From Zasmidium citrigriseum (taxonomy: Eukaryota > Ascomycota > Dothideomycetes > Mycosphaerellales > Mycosphaerellaceae): 64,000 nucleotides of DNA. The notes beneath the pieces are model-generated. The model saw only the letters and a list, made by a program, of their open reading frames with translations. It did not search any database and had not been told where the DNA came from. Positions within the stretch are counted from its first letter, which is position 1, and each line of letters opens with the position of its first letter. Shown piece after piece: positions 1 to 13,387 of the stretch. The stretch covers positions 124,001 through 188,000 of the forward strand of contig NHNW01000001.1 of the NCBI GenBank assembly GCA_002786025.1, read 5' to 3'. Both the position numbers and the translations under genes were made by a program.

Positions 1-3000
1 TATAGTTAGCTAGTAGGATCTAGCGCTCGCTCTTACTTAAGGTAGTCGAGTCGCTATAGTAGTACGTTAATATCTAAATTCTAGATTTACGGCTACTACT
101 ATAGAGTATATTATTACTAAGGAATATACTATTACTAAGGAGTATATCGTAGCTATAGATATATATATAGGGGAGCTTATCTCTCTTAGGGTAGAGCGCG
201 CTAGTCTTCGCGTAGGAATAGGTAGGTAGTATATAGGCGCTAGAGGTAAGGAGCGGCGGCTATGTTTACTATTCGTACGCCCTAGTCTACTAGCTACTTA
301 TTACGAGCTTCTCGCTCGCGTATAGCGCGCTCTAGTAAGTTTAACCCCTCTAGTATAAGCTTATATAGAGCGTTATCCTTCTAGGCCTACTTATAGGCCT
401 TATTACGAGCTATTCTTAAGCGCTCTTATACGACTACCTACTACTTAGGTAAGAAACTATTAGGTATATTCTCCTTTTCCTAGTAGTAACTCTAGACTTA
501 ATAACTATTAAATAAGTTCTCGAACGCTCTAATTATACGAGAAGGTTCGCCTATAGCTAGCTAGTTACTAGCTAACGCTCTATTATATATAGTTAGAGCT
601 ATAGCGTAATTAACGCGGCCTTATAATTCGGTTATATCGTAATAAAGAAGCGAATCTTAGTAGAAGAGGCTTAGAGTATAGCCTAAGGAGGTCTAACCTT
701 AGATTAGGTACTCGATATTATATAATACGAACCGCTCGCGAAGCTTAGGTACTCTTAATAAGTATAGAGTATAATTAAGTCTATCGAGCGAGCGTACTTC
801 GTATTCTTCTATAGTTAGGAGAACTAATTCGTCTTTATCGTAGTCTTTAGGCTCGATATTAAAGTTAGATAAGGCTTACCTCTATTCTAGCTCCTCTTTA
901 ATAGCTAGCTAAGCGAGCTTCTTCTCGAGCTACTCTTACTCGTAAAGCTAGTAATACTATATAAACTTAATAAAGGAAGAGTAAGCCTTCTAGTAGACTA
1001 TAAGCTAGTCCGCTATTACTATAGTAACGTTTAGAATTCGTTACTAGGTAGCCTAGTTAGTAGGGAATCTAGTACCGCTAGCTACGAGTTCTCTAATCTA
1101 GAGTAGGTACTAGCCTTCGTACGGGTCTAAGCCCTAAGGAGCTACTAATTAGGAACGCGTATAGCCTCGAGGTTATAGGTAAGGAATCTCGTAGTAGAAG
1201 TATAGTATAGCTCGAAGACGATAGTATAAATCGCCTAGTAAGAAGTCCTTCTTAGGATTAGTCTTAAGGTTATTAGGAAAGGCGTAATAACGAAGTAAGG
1301 GTACTACGAATAGGCGTAGAAAGTATTACTCGCGTTCGTCGTTAGGTAAAGGAGGCTTAAGTAAAGACTTAAAGTTAATTAGTAAGATATCTAGTAGAGA
1401 ACTCTACGGCTCTAGATTAGCGACTATAGATCGTTATAAGCGGCCTATAGTCCGCCTATATAACGATACTAATCGACGCGAGTATATAGATTACTATATA
1501 GTTACTATAGTACGGGTATATAACTAGTTAGGATTTAGTAAGGAAGGTATCTAGACTTACGGAGGTCGAAGAGTAGATAGCTACGACGTCGACTATATAT
1601 TTCGACGTATATATAGCTAAGATTTCGATCTTATAATAGCTAGTAAGACGGGGAAGGCGAAATAGTAGAGGGTTAGGTAGTTAAATATATAGGAGTCTAG
1701 ATAGAAGGGACGTAAAAGCTACTAAGACTAGGTAGGGATAACGTAACTACGCTATCCTAGAAAGAGCGATAATCTTAGTAAGAGCTATAGTAAACTAGTA
1801 GGAGAGGACTAGTTAAGGTATAGCCTTAGGGTAATCGACGCGGTCCTATAGTAGGCTAGAAGATCTAGTTTACTAACCTTTAAGATAGCGCTTTTACGTA
1901 CGTCTAGAGTTATAGCTATAGGCGGGCGGGGCCCTTTACGGCTAACTAGCTATAACTCGCTATATCGATAGGATCGCCTAGGTTCGCTAAACCGCTAGTA
2001 CTAGCTATTTAGAGATAGTCTACGAAAAATTTTAGTCGTATTAACTACTTAAAGCTACTATTTTAATAGGGATATAGATCGTAATATAATTATTAATTAT
2101 ATTAAGCTATCTACTCTAGAGTAGCCGAGATAGGTGTAAGCTAAGCGGCTTCCGTAATAACTATATTATAGTCCTTAGCGTTAGTAGAGACTTTAAATCG
2201 ATCTACCTCTAAACTAGTATAGCGACTATATTATAGTCCTTAGTATTAGTAGAGCCTACGCTGCTACTAGACTAAAAGACTTCGAACTAGCCGAGTTAAG
2301 TCGATTACCGCCCTCTCTAGCGTTAGCTAATTAGAGAGCGAGAAACCGTATTAAATATTCGCGTAATTCTTATATTAGATAGACGTATTAATACGATCTA
2401 CTAGTATATAGCCTAGGTAATTAATAATACCCTCGTATAGGTATTACTACCCTCTAGACTACTCTTACTACTATCTCTGCCCCCCTCTATATCTCTACGT
2501 ACTATCCCTATCCCCCCTTTATTACTAGAATCTAACGCCTACCTACCCTACTCTAGGATCTATTACCCTACTACCTCTTTCGTCCCTACTACTCCTTCTA
2601 ATCTTCTACTACCTCTATCTACCTTATAGCGAGTTAATACTAAGCCTAAACGAGACAATATATACTATCTACTATCCCTATCCCCTAATATATAGCGAAT
2701 TATACTCTTATACTATATTTTAGGTTAGTATAGCTTAGCTAGTATAACTCTAGTTTCTCTAAATAATATACTATTAATTAGATCGATCGTTAATCGATCT
2801 AATCCCTATTATAATACTAAAATAGCCGTATTAATACCTTTTAATTCCTTCTAATCCTTAATCGATTTAATTAATTAATATCGAACGAGTTAATAAATTT
2901 AAACTAACGTTAGGTAATCTAGGGTAATAAATACTTCTTTTTTACCCTCTATTACCCCTTAATTAATATATAAGTTTAGCTCTATACCTAACTCTAAGGA

Positions 3001-3010
3001 ATACGAGTAT

Positions 3011-3091
3011 TAGGAAAGGCGAGGTAGCTCTATTCTTCTACGAAGTATAACTACTACTTCGTAGAAGAATAGAGCTACCTCGCCTTTCCTA
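3011..3091. repeat. Perfect hairpin, 37-bp arms
   Basis: The left arm 3011-3047 is the exact reverse complement of the right arm 3055-3091, with a 7-base spacer (taactac). The arms start taggaaaggcgaggtag and are unchanged between the two halves. It could be two fused terminal inverted repeats, a tiny foldback element, or the end of an unidentified transposon. Confidence 0.9.
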
Positions 3092-3156
3092 ACCTTAGTT
3101 TTAGTACTACGATTAGCTCTATATAGAGCCTCTACCTAGGAAGAGAAATAAGCTAC

Positions 3157-3195
3157 GTTCTTCTATAAAGTAAGGAGGTTACTTTATAGAAGAAC
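3157..3195. repeat. Second hairpin, 17-bp arms
   Basis: The arm gttcttctataaagtaa (3157-3173) is repeated in inverted orientation at 3179-3195, with spacer ggagg. It lies about 65 bp from the larger hairpin and its arm shares the ttcttcta core with that hairpin, so the two may be related foldback units. Confidence 0.85.
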
Positions 3196-4814
3196 TACCG
3201 CTAGCGGTTATCCTAACCTAAATCTAATACGTTTCTACTTTATATAACCCTACTATTATCTATTATAGGCTAGAATAAACTCCTAGGGTATACCTATTAG
3301 TTATTATAAAGGGCTACTCGTAAGTATATTATTTACCGCTTCTATTACTCTAATTCCTCGGCTAGCTCTCTAATTTAAGAGAGAGCGATATCTAATTACT
3401 CTTTTACTCCGCTATTCTCTATATCTCTCTACTCTTCTATAGCTATATATCCCTTCTTACCTATTCTTTTATAAAATATATATACGGTATTATCTCTACT
3501 CTAGTAGATTCGATATAGAGCTTAGCTACTTCGCTATAGATACTAGGTATATAGTAATAGAGTAGGTTTACCTATATAGTTATTAGTATATATATTAATT
3601 TAATAGTAGTATTATATACTAACTCTCGTCTATTTCTATTATCCGCCTAGCGCTATTAAACTTCCTTAACTAGTTTAAGGTACTAGCCTTCTTAATTCTA
3701 TTAGACTCTACCTTATATACGTATCTATCCTATTAATCTTAGCTAATAAACTAGAAGTCGCTCGCGTTTCTAGTAGAAGGCCTCTAGAACTCGTATATAG
3801 TAATATTCTATAAGAGATATAGGCGAGGATAGTTAGACGAGGATAGTTAGACGAGGATAGTTACTATCTCCTTTTAGACTCTTCGATAGTAAATCTACGT
3901 CCGTATATTACTTTGCTACTACTAGCGTCCGTTAGGGATTAGGCGGCTAGATTTCTTAGCGTGGATTTAAACTAGTACTAAGGATTACGCGGTAGTAACT
4001 TAATTTACTACTAAAGAGTCTAAAGCTAAAACGCTTTAATTAGTTACTTTAGCGTTACTAGACGACCTATTTCCTAATACCTACGTTTCTCGATAAAGTA
4101 ATACGTCGAGGCCCTTCTTACGACCTAAGCGACAATATCTATATAAAAAAATAAGTAGGTATTTACTAGGGTTATCGTATTATAAGCTATTAGGGCTAGC
4201 TATCTATCGTAGCCGTCCTATAAGTAGCCGTACTAGTAAATACTATAACTTATAACACCCTCTTCTCGCCTTTCTAATACTTAGAGGTTATAGTTCCGAC
4301 TTTTACGATTACTAATTATATAAGGTATTTTATCGAGGTACCTCGCTTTAGTTACTAAATATCTACTAATAGCTATATAGGCCCGCTAAACTCCTAGCTT
4401 AATTAACCTACTCTATAATAAGTCTAGTAATATATCTAACGATACGTCTAGTATTACTAGCGACGCGTCTAGTATCGCTAGACTATCTCTAATACTAGAT
4501 CTAGTCCGAGTCTACCTAGCTATAGCTAATACTAATATACTTAACTATAATAATAGCTCTAGCTCTCTACTACTACTAACTACCGTAGTAGTAACTAGCG
4601 CCGCCTAGCTAAGTATATAAGACCTCTAGAATACGACTAGCGAGCTTAATCTAAGTAAGTAGATTACTACTAATCCTCTCGAGACGGAAGCTTATTAATA
4701 AGAGCTCCGCGCCTAGTAGTAAGTATATAGTAAAGGCCTTAGTAAGCTAGCCCGTACTAGAGAGCTAGATAAAGAGTAGTAGGCGTATTAAGACGAGGTT
4801 ACCTATACGTAGGC

Positions 4815-5014
4815 TATAAGGTTTAGGTAGGAAGCTATAGGTAAAAGCGAGAATAGTAATATACGAGTAAAAATAGTACGACTCGAATCGATAGAGAAGT
4901 CGAAAGGAGAGAGAGGTTAGATCTAGAGAAAACCTTACGTACGCTAAGGCTAGCTAGGCCTAGAATTAGCTAGGCTAGCCGTAGGCTTCGTTACGTAGGC
5001 CTAGGCTTATAATA
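4815..5014 (-). repeat. 3' LTR of gypsy element 1
   Basis: This 200-bp repeat starts tataagg and ends aata; the canonical TG...CA ends are now TA...TA after RIP. It differs from the right LTR at 11 positions, all transitions, ten of them as CG-to-TA doublets. The polypurine tract lies immediately inside, so this is the 3' LTR of a minus-strand element. Confidence 0.92.
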
Positions 5015-5017
5015 TTA

Positions 5018-5030
5018 CCTCTCTCCCCCT
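5018..5030 (-). other. Polypurine tract of gypsy element 1
   Basis: The plus strand reads cctctctccccct, giving a G-rich purine tract on the minus strand three bases from the LTR edge. It fixes the element's orientation. Confidence 0.75.
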
Positions 5031-5316
5031 AAGGAGGATTGTCCTAGTCCTTAAAAACTATATATTCGCGGAAGTTTCTATACTTAGCGCGTAGCGTATA
5101 AAGCTAGCGAAATCTTTCGATTCCTTTCTCTTCTTTATAATACTATCTATTATCTATAAGTTCCTATCTAGCCTAGGCTAGGCCTTTCTAACCCCCTTTT
5201 ACGTAGCTAATAGCTAACTATAGCTAGCTAGTATTATTAATAGCCTAGCCCGAGCCTATCCTTTACTTTACTTCCCTTCGATCGCCTATCGCTACCTAGT
5301 CGCCGCTATAGGCTCT

Positions 5317-6187
5317 ATAGCTAAGACCGCGTCGAAGAACGCCTACTACGATTCCGCTAAGAAAGGCCTAGGCTTAGATAATCTATATATCTACTACCTC
5401 TACTCGCCTAATAAGGTCGAAGACTTACGCGATCTCTACTACCTCTCTACTAAGAAGAAGCCTAATAGAGTCGTCGCTAAGTACTACTAGTACTCCTATA
5501 ACTATAACTATACCTACTTCTAGGTAAGAATTAGCGGTTCTACTCTTATCTAGCCTATTCTAACCCTTTCTTTAGATCCCTATAAGTAATAAGGACGAGT
5601 AGTAGAAGCTTCGCGATAAGATTAAGGCCGCTAAGGGTAAGTATAGTAAGGTCTTAGCTAACGAGATTATCGTCTTCGCTAGTAATATTAAGAAGTAAGT
5701 CGTTACTAGGCTTCTTTTATATATTCTAGGCTATTCTAACCTTTTCTTAGCGAGTAAGGTACCGTATATAGTAATAGCGGCCTAACTCGGTACTCTAGTA
5801 TAGCCGTATAGGATATAACTAGCGAGAAGGTACTAAAACTAGGTAACTAGGTATATTTATCTAGCCCTTTCTATACTATTCTATACTAATATTACCTAGG
5901 GCTCCCCTAAGAAGCGTAAGCGTAGCGCTACGAATAATAGTAATAGCGACGAGAAGGACCTAGTAATCTCCTAGTTACGCGCTCGTTTATATATAATAGC
6001 TAAGGAGCTCGATAATAGGCGCCTTAAGGTCGAGTAGTAGTACTATAAGGGCGAGGATAGTAACTATAACGCCTACGCCTAGCGTATTCTAGCTATATTC
6101 CCGACCCCGACGGCCGCTAATAGGGCTAGTCTACTCGCCCTTAAGTAGGTAGAGGATAAGGCTAAGGTCTTCTCTAAGGAGGATTAA
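5317..6187 (+). pseudogene. Spliced antisense gene carried inside gypsy element 1, unknown function
   Basis: On the strand opposite gag-pol, between the 3' end of pol and the 3' LTR, four exons join into one frame of 238 codons: 5317-5523, 5576-5694, 5751-5850, 5900-6187. The introns are 52, 56 and 49 nt. Introns 1 and 2 have GTAAG donors, ctaacc branch sites and ttag ends; the third has donor GTATAT and end ctag. Every internal stop is TAG or TAA, explicable as RIP of Gln/Trp codons, and the start is ATA in the context AKTASK. The product would be basic, with lysine patches (STKKKPN and SPKKRKR, the latter like a nuclear localisation signal) and a region of Tyr that may have been His. I do not recognise the family. 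Because its introns are antisense to the retrotransposon RNA, they would survive retrotransposition. It is inactive in this copy. Confidence 0.6.
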
Positions 6188-6599
6188 TATAGGTACCCTA
6201 TAATATACTATTCTTATCTTCTCTACGCCCCTCTAGGCTATACCTTTATACTTTTAGTATAAGAGCCCTTAAATAGCGGGTAGTAATAGTACTAGTATAT
6301 TATTTTTAACTCTATATTCCCCTTTCCTTATATTATAATCCCCTATTCTTAGGGCGTAAACCCTTTAGAAGCCTACTTAGCCCTTCTCTACCTATTCTTA
6401 GCTAGTCTAGTCTAGTCTAACCCTCTATCCTTCTTTCTAGCGGCGACTAGCCTAGTCTAAGGGTTTATACCTTCTTAAGTATACTCTAGTATATATAGTA
6501 TGTCCCTTAACGCCTAATTAATTAAACTCTATAAAATATCTTATTTTTATGTATTTAGCGGCGCTTCCTTAGCTCTCTACGCTACTTATAGCCCCCTTT

Positions 6600-9500
6600 C
6601 CCTAACTCCCTAGCTACTCTAGCCTTATATACCTTTATAGCTACCTTACTAATATATACTACTAGCTCCTAACTATCTTTATCGCTCTTATAGCCCTCCT
6701 AGGCTACTAGATACTCCTAGTTACCTAAGGAGTCGACGCGCTAGCCCTTAATAGTCTATACGTTATACTCCTCCTCTAGTTCTATATTATATCTTATTAC
6801 CTTCTACTACGGCCTAGACCTATCGAGGTCGGCCTTCTCTAGTAGCGATATATAGAAGGTTAGGTAGATCTTTATACTATTAGGTAGATCTAGGGTATAT
6901 ACTACCTTATTTACTATATAGGCGATTAGAAATAGGCTAAAGTACTTATAGTCTAGCTTCCTACTTAGTCTCGCTATCTTAATACTATAGTTAGATAGGT
7001 AGACTATATCGCCTATATTAAACCCTACGTCTAGATACTACTTATCGTACTACTTAGCCTATATCTTCTTAACCCTCCTTAGTCTCTCCTAGAGAGCCTT
7101 CTACGTAGCTAGTAACTAGTCCGCTATAGCCTCCGCCTTAGTACTACTAGACTAGACTAGCCCTATCTATAGCTAGTTTACTCTTCGCAAGTCCCTAACT
7201 TAGTTCGCCTAGAAAGAGGTAACGCTAGTAGATTCGTTCTAGGTATTATTATATACGAATTCCGCTAACGAGAGTAGTCTAGCCTAGTTATCCTCCTCGT
7301 AGTTATAATACGTATAGAGGTACTACTCTAGCGTCTAGTTCTAGCGCTCTATCTAGCTATTAGTTTAGGGATAGAATACTATACTAAGCTTCCTCTTAAT
7401 CCCTAGGTAGGCGTAGAGAGTACTCTAGAACTTCGAGGTTAAGATTAGGCCCTAGTTAAAGGTAATAGAGCGTAGTTTACTATAGAGCCTCTATACTTCG
7501 TAAAGGAATAGGTCCGCTAGCTCTTTAGCGGTAATATCCTTCTAGTATAGGATATAGTAGACTATCTTAGTAAAGTAGTCTATAACTACGAGAATCGAAT
7601 CGTATACCTACCCTAGTAGGCTACTCGAGGGTAGGTTTATAATAAAATCGAGCGTTAGGTCTTCCTATAGCCTATTTAGTAGTAGCTCGGCGTATAGCTT
7701 ACTATATAGAGCGTAGCGCCTAGGTTTTACTCGTCTATAGGCCTTATAGGTACGTACGTAATCCTTAATATACTTACGTATCTTTAGCTAGTAGAACGCT
7801 CTCTAGGCTAGCTTAATTATCCTCTTAAATCCGAAATAGCTACCTAGGGGGTCGTCGTAGTATTCCTATAGTACCCTAAGTTAGTCCGCGCCTTTAGGTA
7901 TATATAGGCGCCTCTTCTACTATAGTACGTCGCTATTGTCCTTCTAATAGCGCTTCTATAGTAAGTCCTCGCCTTCCGTAAGGGCTTTCTAGAGCTTCCT
8001 AGCGCCCTCGTTAGCTAGTAGGCTCGACCTAGTAGTATCTACCTAAGACTAGGCGTAATCTTCCCTCTATACGTAGGTCTTTAGGCTCTTAGTAGCCTCC
8101 TACGCTAGGACTCGCCTCGAAGTAGCTTCTATAAACCTCTATTAGAGGTAGTCTAAGCTCTACTAACTCTTCTCTTTAGTCGCCTACCGCCTCGAATAAC
8201 CCTTAGTATTATAGTCTAGGCGCCTACTAAGGGCGTCTATAGCCCTATTAGCCTTCCTAGGCTAATATATAACCTTAAAATTAATATATACTAACTATTC
8301 CGCCTAGCGAACCTACTATCTTAATAGCGCCTTAGTCGTTATAAATACCCTAAGGTTATAGTAGTCTATAAGGAGCTTAACCTAGTATCTTAATCCCTCG
8401 AGGTAGTAGTAGAAATATTTAAAGGTAGCTACGATAGCTAGAAGTTCCCTATTATAGGTATTATAGTTCTACTCTATAGTAGATATCTTCTTCGAGAAGA
8501 ATCCTATAGAATACTACTATAATTTGCCCTCGTATTTATACTACTAGCTTAGGACTCTAGATATAGCGTATCTAGAGGTATTAGTCTCGATACGAATAGG
8601 CTTCTCTAGGTTAAAATAGCGTAGTATAGGCGCGGATATAAACGCCTACTTAAGTTACTTAAACGCTACCTAAGCTTTACTATCGAGGTCTAGATACTTC
8701 GATTCTTCTCTCTTCTACGCTCTACTTAGCGAGCTTCCCTTAGTATAGTAGTTTAGAAGCGTAGCGAGGCGAGAGAAGGCCTATATAAAGCGATAGTAGT
8801 AATTCGCGAAGCTAATAAAGACTCTAATATCCTTTACTAACGCTAGTATAGGCTATTCTTAGACTACTCTAACCCTCTCTAGGTTAACTATAATACCTTC
8901 CCTACTTACTATAAACCCGAGGAAGTCTATACTAGACTAGTAGAACTCGTATTTCAAGAGCTTAGCGTATAGCTTATACCTTCTTAGCCTCGATAATACC
9001 TAGTTAATATATTCTTCGTATTCCTCCTTAGTCTTAGAGAAGATAAGGATATTATCTAAGTAGACTACGTAGAATACGTCTAGTAGGTCTACTAGGGCGT
9101 AGTTAATATACCCTTAGAAGAAGGCTAGGGTATTACTAAGCCTAAATAGTATTACTATATACTTAAAATAGCTATATCTAGTCTAGAATACAATCTTCTA
9201 CTCGTCGCTCTCGCGAATCCTAATATAGTAGTAGGCGTTATAGACGTCTAGCTTAGAGAAGTATTAGTAGTTAGCTAGCTAGTCTAGCGACTCCTAGATT
9301 AATAGTAGGAGGTATTAGTTCTTAACTATAATTGTATTAAGCCCCTTATAGTCTATATAGAGCTAGAGTATACTATCCTTCTTCTTTATAAAGAGAATAC
9401 CTATACCTATAGGCGAGGTAGAGTACTAGATATACCCTCTCTCGAGATTAGTATAAATATAGTCTCTAAGTATAGCTAATTTAGCCTCTAATAACGAGTA

Positions 9501-11400
9501 GAGTAGCTCCTAAGAGGGCTCCTTATCCTCCTCTATATCTATAGTAAGGTCGTCTAGCCTATACTCGGGTAATTCTATATCTTTCTCCGTTAAGAATATA
9601 TTAGCGTATTCCCTATAGGCCTATAGTAGCCCTTCGAGCTTAATCTTACCTATACTAGCTATAATCCTCGCCGCTAGGATATATATTAGTATAGTAGTAT
9701 CTCTCGCTAGGCTAGCGAAGGCCTTAGCTAATACTATACCTACCCTTTACTATTAAGGGCCGCGCTTACTCCTCTAGTATATAGTCTTAGTAGAGAAGTC
9801 TATACTTAGGTTATACTACTCTAGCTATAGTATACCTAGAACGAGCTAGTATCTATAAATAGCGCTATACTCTAGAGGGGTTAGGTAGCTCTATACCTTA
9901 CCTACGAAGTCGCTAACCTTTAGTAGTACTCTACTAATCCTATAGGTCTATAGATACTATCTATTAAGGGCCGCTATAGGCGCGGAGGCTTCCTTAGTAG
10001 GTTAGATCTATAGCTCCTTAGCTAGTCTAGCGTAGATAAAACTACTATTAGCGCTACTATTAACGAGAGCCTTAACGACTCTACTCTCGCCTAGTTCTTA
10101 GACCTTAACCTCTACCTTAATTAGGCTATAAAGGAACTACTTCTACTTCTAGCCTAGCTCTACTAGGTAGCGCTCTTCCTCGCTATAATAGATATAGCCT
10201 ACTACCTTCTATTCTACTAGGTAGAGGCCTAGCCTTCCCCTAATAATAGCTTATTACCCTACTTTAGGAGACTAGCGTTTAGATACTAATCCTACTTATA
10301 GCCTACTTAGCGATAATTATAGTAGGTTAGAGAGTCGCCCTTATAGTAAAGTACTTTCGCTAGCCCTTCCTATATAGCGCCTACTCTCCTCTCGCTACTA
10401 TCTCTACTACCTCTACGCCTCTTTAGCGAGGGATCGTCTCTTATAGAGCCGCGCTTAGTACTTCTCCTCTTACTCTTATTCTTCCTAAACTCCTTACGCT
10501 TCTCTATAGTAACCTTAGCTAAGTAGTAGTATTTGCTAGCCTAGTCTTTAGCCTCCGCTAGCGTCTTAGGCTTAGTAGGGAATATACTTAGCCTCTAGCG
10601 TATATCGTAGCCTAGTATAGAGTAGAAATCTCGGATCTATATATCTTACTAGTCCTCGCCTAGCTTAGACTAGTCTATACGTATCTTCTCTAGTAGGGCG
10701 CTAGGCGTCTTACTACTCTAAGAGGCCTCCTTTAGCCTATTATAAGCGCGCTACTAGCGTTCTTCTTCTAAGCCTATAGAGTTTAGTATTACCTCTCGTA
10801 TAATAGCCTAGGTAATAGGCTCCTTAAGCGTCCTCTTATAGATATACTAGTATATCTACTTCTCGACTAATATATACTCGTCCGCCCTATCTACTTTATA
10901 GTCTTCTCTACTCTTAAACCCTACGAAGCGTTAGAAGTCTCGCTCTAACGCTTACTCCTAGTCGTTAAAGTTTAACTAGCTAGACCTATCGAAGATAGAG
11001 GGTTTCTTTCCCTTAGGTAAACTACCTAAGCGTACGTCCTCTATAGCGCTAGGTAGGATAATAGTAGCCTTAGCTACGCTAGTCTACTCTAGGCGAGCTA
11101 TTTTAGCCTTAAGCCTTATAATCTCTACCTCTTCTCTCGCCTTAGCGAGGTAGAGGTTATATAGTATAGCGTAAGCCTATTCGCGAGCTATCTCTCTCTA
11201 GATCTACTCTTTAAGAGGCTCTTCTAGTTAGGTCTAGCTTTCGCTATCTAACCTAGGCCTACCTATTAGATCGTCTATCTAGGCCTCCTCTACGCTAGTC
11301 TAGCCTTCTAGCTAGCTACTAGTACTCTATAGGGTCTCGTTACTTACTAGTATACTAGCGCTAGCCTTACTAGCGGAGCGCGCTAATTAGGATATTACTA
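6600..11400 (-). pseudogene. Gag-pol remnant of gypsy element 1
   Basis: The minus-strand frame decodes to the usual order of a Ty3/gypsy polyprotein, with gag toward 11.4 kb and the C-terminus near 6.6 kb. I verified the RT catalytic block (YLDN, about 9,060) with the following FSKTKEEYEEY stretch, and a C-terminal chromodomain (about 6,790-6,640). Chromodomains target integration to heterochromatin, which fits insertion inside an already repetitive block. Dense TAG/TAA replace Gln/Trp codons and no start codon remains. Exact ends are not resolved. Confidence 0.8.
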
Positions 11401-11436
11401 TTCTAGCTTCGTTATACGTAGAAAGATTAATTCGCG

Positions 11437-11636
11437 TATAAGGTTTAGGTAGGAAGCTATAGGTAAAAGCGAGAATAGTAATATATAGGTAAAAATAGTA
11501 TAACTCGAATCGATAGAGAAGTCGAAAGGAGAGAGAGGTCGGATCTAGAGAAAACCTTACGTACGCTAAGGCTAGCTAGGCCTAGAATTAGCTAGGCTAG
11601 CTATAGGCTTCGTTACGTAGGCCTAGGCTCGTAATA
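11437..11636 (-). repeat. 5' LTR of gypsy element 1
   Basis: This 200-bp partner of the LTR at 4815-5014 is followed directly by target-site copy taggc at 11637-11641. Differences from the other LTR are transitions only, mostly CG in one copy against TA in the other. Confidence 0.92.
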
Positions 11637-13387
11637 TAGGCTCTAGCTTAAGCGTAGGCTTAGGCTAGAGCTTAAGGTTAGCTAGTCGAGGACCTAGCTA
11701 AGTAGCTAGCTTAAGAGTAGCTAGCTTAATAGTAGCTAGTCTAGTAGTAGCTAGTCTAGTAGCTAGGTAAGGAGGATAACGATACTAATAACTCTAACTA
11801 TAAGATAGAGACCTCTAAAGAATCTAAGGATAAGCTTAGTAACGATAAACTCGATACTAAGGATTAGGCTAGTAACGATCTAAATACTAATCTAGCGCGC
11901 CGCGACTTTACTAAGAATAAGTTACCGCTAGAGGGATAGGAAGAGGCTAGCTAAGCTATACGAGTTAGTACGTAAGTCGATAACGTATAGGTTTAGTAGA
12001 CTAGCTAGGGCCTATAGCGCCGCGTAAGGCGAAACTCGAATAAGAAGCTTAACGACTTAATAGATAAGATAAAGAGAAGCCGTATAATATTTCTAAAGGT
12101 CCTTACTACGTAGGTTAGTAAGCTAGGTACTCGTACTTACTATAACTATATATAGTAGATCTAGAAGGTATTCCCTAAGGAGCGTTTAGTTAGTAGCCGT
12201 ATCTTACGAACTAAACTAAAGCGTCTTATAACTAAGAAGAAGAAGTTCTTCGATAAGTATAACCTTTAGAAGAGTATAGAGCCTATCGACCTTACGGAGA
12301 TAGAAGAGATTATCTAGAAGACTACGCTAGAGTAGGATAAGCTTCTATAAGGTCTATTACTAAACTAGCGTATTATATAAGAGGAGGTGTCCGAGAGATT
12401 TAAGCTAGAGGTAAGTAGGTATCTAAGGGTAGTAGGTATCCTATAGGTAGATACTAATATTCGATAGGATAAGCGTAATAGATAGATAATACGTAAGAAG
12501 GTCGGTACTATTACCTAGATTATAACCCGCTCTATCGCTCTTAAGTCGGCTTCGTAGTTCGTAAAGGCGCTATATATATACCTTATTACTAGTAGTACTA
12601 CTCGTCTATAAGTTAACCTCCTTATAAATATAGGCCTTTACTACTCGTATTCGACTAGCTAGCGTATTATTAAGGCTAATACGGAGGCTTAGAAGAAGGC
12701 CGCTATCGAGTTAGCGAGGGATCCTTAGACGTATATTATATATAATAACTTTAACTATAGTAGAAATAAACGTAGTATATATATCGTTAGTAATACTAAG
12801 GAGTAGATTAATATAACTACCTCCTATATTACGAAGAACCCTTATATCCCCGCTACTAGCTTAAAGAAGGATATACTAGATCTAAATATCCCTCTCGACC
12901 TACGAGATATCTTAAAGAGTCTAGGTAACGATAAGCCTCGTATATAGACTTACTATTATTATATCGATTAAGCGCTTAGTAAGCCGTTTAGCGAAGAGCT
13001 ATCCGAGTTAATAAAGGGATTCGATTATAGCTTAGTTAGCGGAGTCGACGGCCTAGATAGTATCGACTTTAAGGGAGCGCGATTAGATACTTAGCGGTTC
13101 CCCTAGCTAGAGATCGACTAGCTTAAGGTTATAAAGGCTAATATTCTCTATCTTTAAATCTTAATATACGACGAGGTCTCTATCTTAGGTATATACTAGG
13201 TATAGAACGATATCTTCGAGAACTTCCTTAAGTTTAAGCTAATAGACCCGATATTCGATAAGCGCCTTTAGCTAATTATTAGCGACAATATAACTATCTA
13301 ACGTATTAAGAGTATATAGGTAGAGAGTATAGAAGCCTAGCGATCTCGTAACTAGTACGACTAGGAGCTTAGTTATCCGACTAGCTA

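Larger units (their letters stand above)
1..4440. other. RIP-saturated repeat DNA, content not resolved
   Basis: This stretch lacks CA and TG almost completely, so it has no usable start codons and dense TAG/TAA in every frame. It is old transposon or repeat DNA mutated by RIP. I could not align any frame here with a known family. Two hairpins (3011-3091 and 3157-3195) and a short repeat of about 13-bp units near 3832-3862 (gaggatagttaga) are the only structures I can define. The far right end runs into the open frame of the DUF6589-like gene. Confidence 0.8.
4815..11636 (-). mobile_element. Ty3/gypsy LTR retrotransposon (chromovirus), RIP-inactivated
   Basis: Two 200-bp direct repeats bound the element, and a perfect 5-bp target duplication, taggc, sits at 4810-4814 and 11637-11641. 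The coding strand is minus: the polypurine tract lies inside the left LTR, and the RT active site is read from about 9090 to 9045 as VVYLDNILIFSK. The C-terminal end of pol (about 6,790-6,640) decodes to a chromodomain, with EEEYNV...EYLVA(W)EGYKSD. The element is 6,822 bp, somewhat long for a fungal chromovirus. The excess is explained by an antisense spliced gene between pol and the left LTR. It inserted into the N-terminal region of the DUF6589-like gene. Confidence 0.92.

Noticed and set aside
13160..13200. YDEVSILG stretch as a PIF1/Helitron helicase motif II
   Set aside because: No Walker A motif upstream in the same frame, and the surrounding sequence fits DUF6589 instead.
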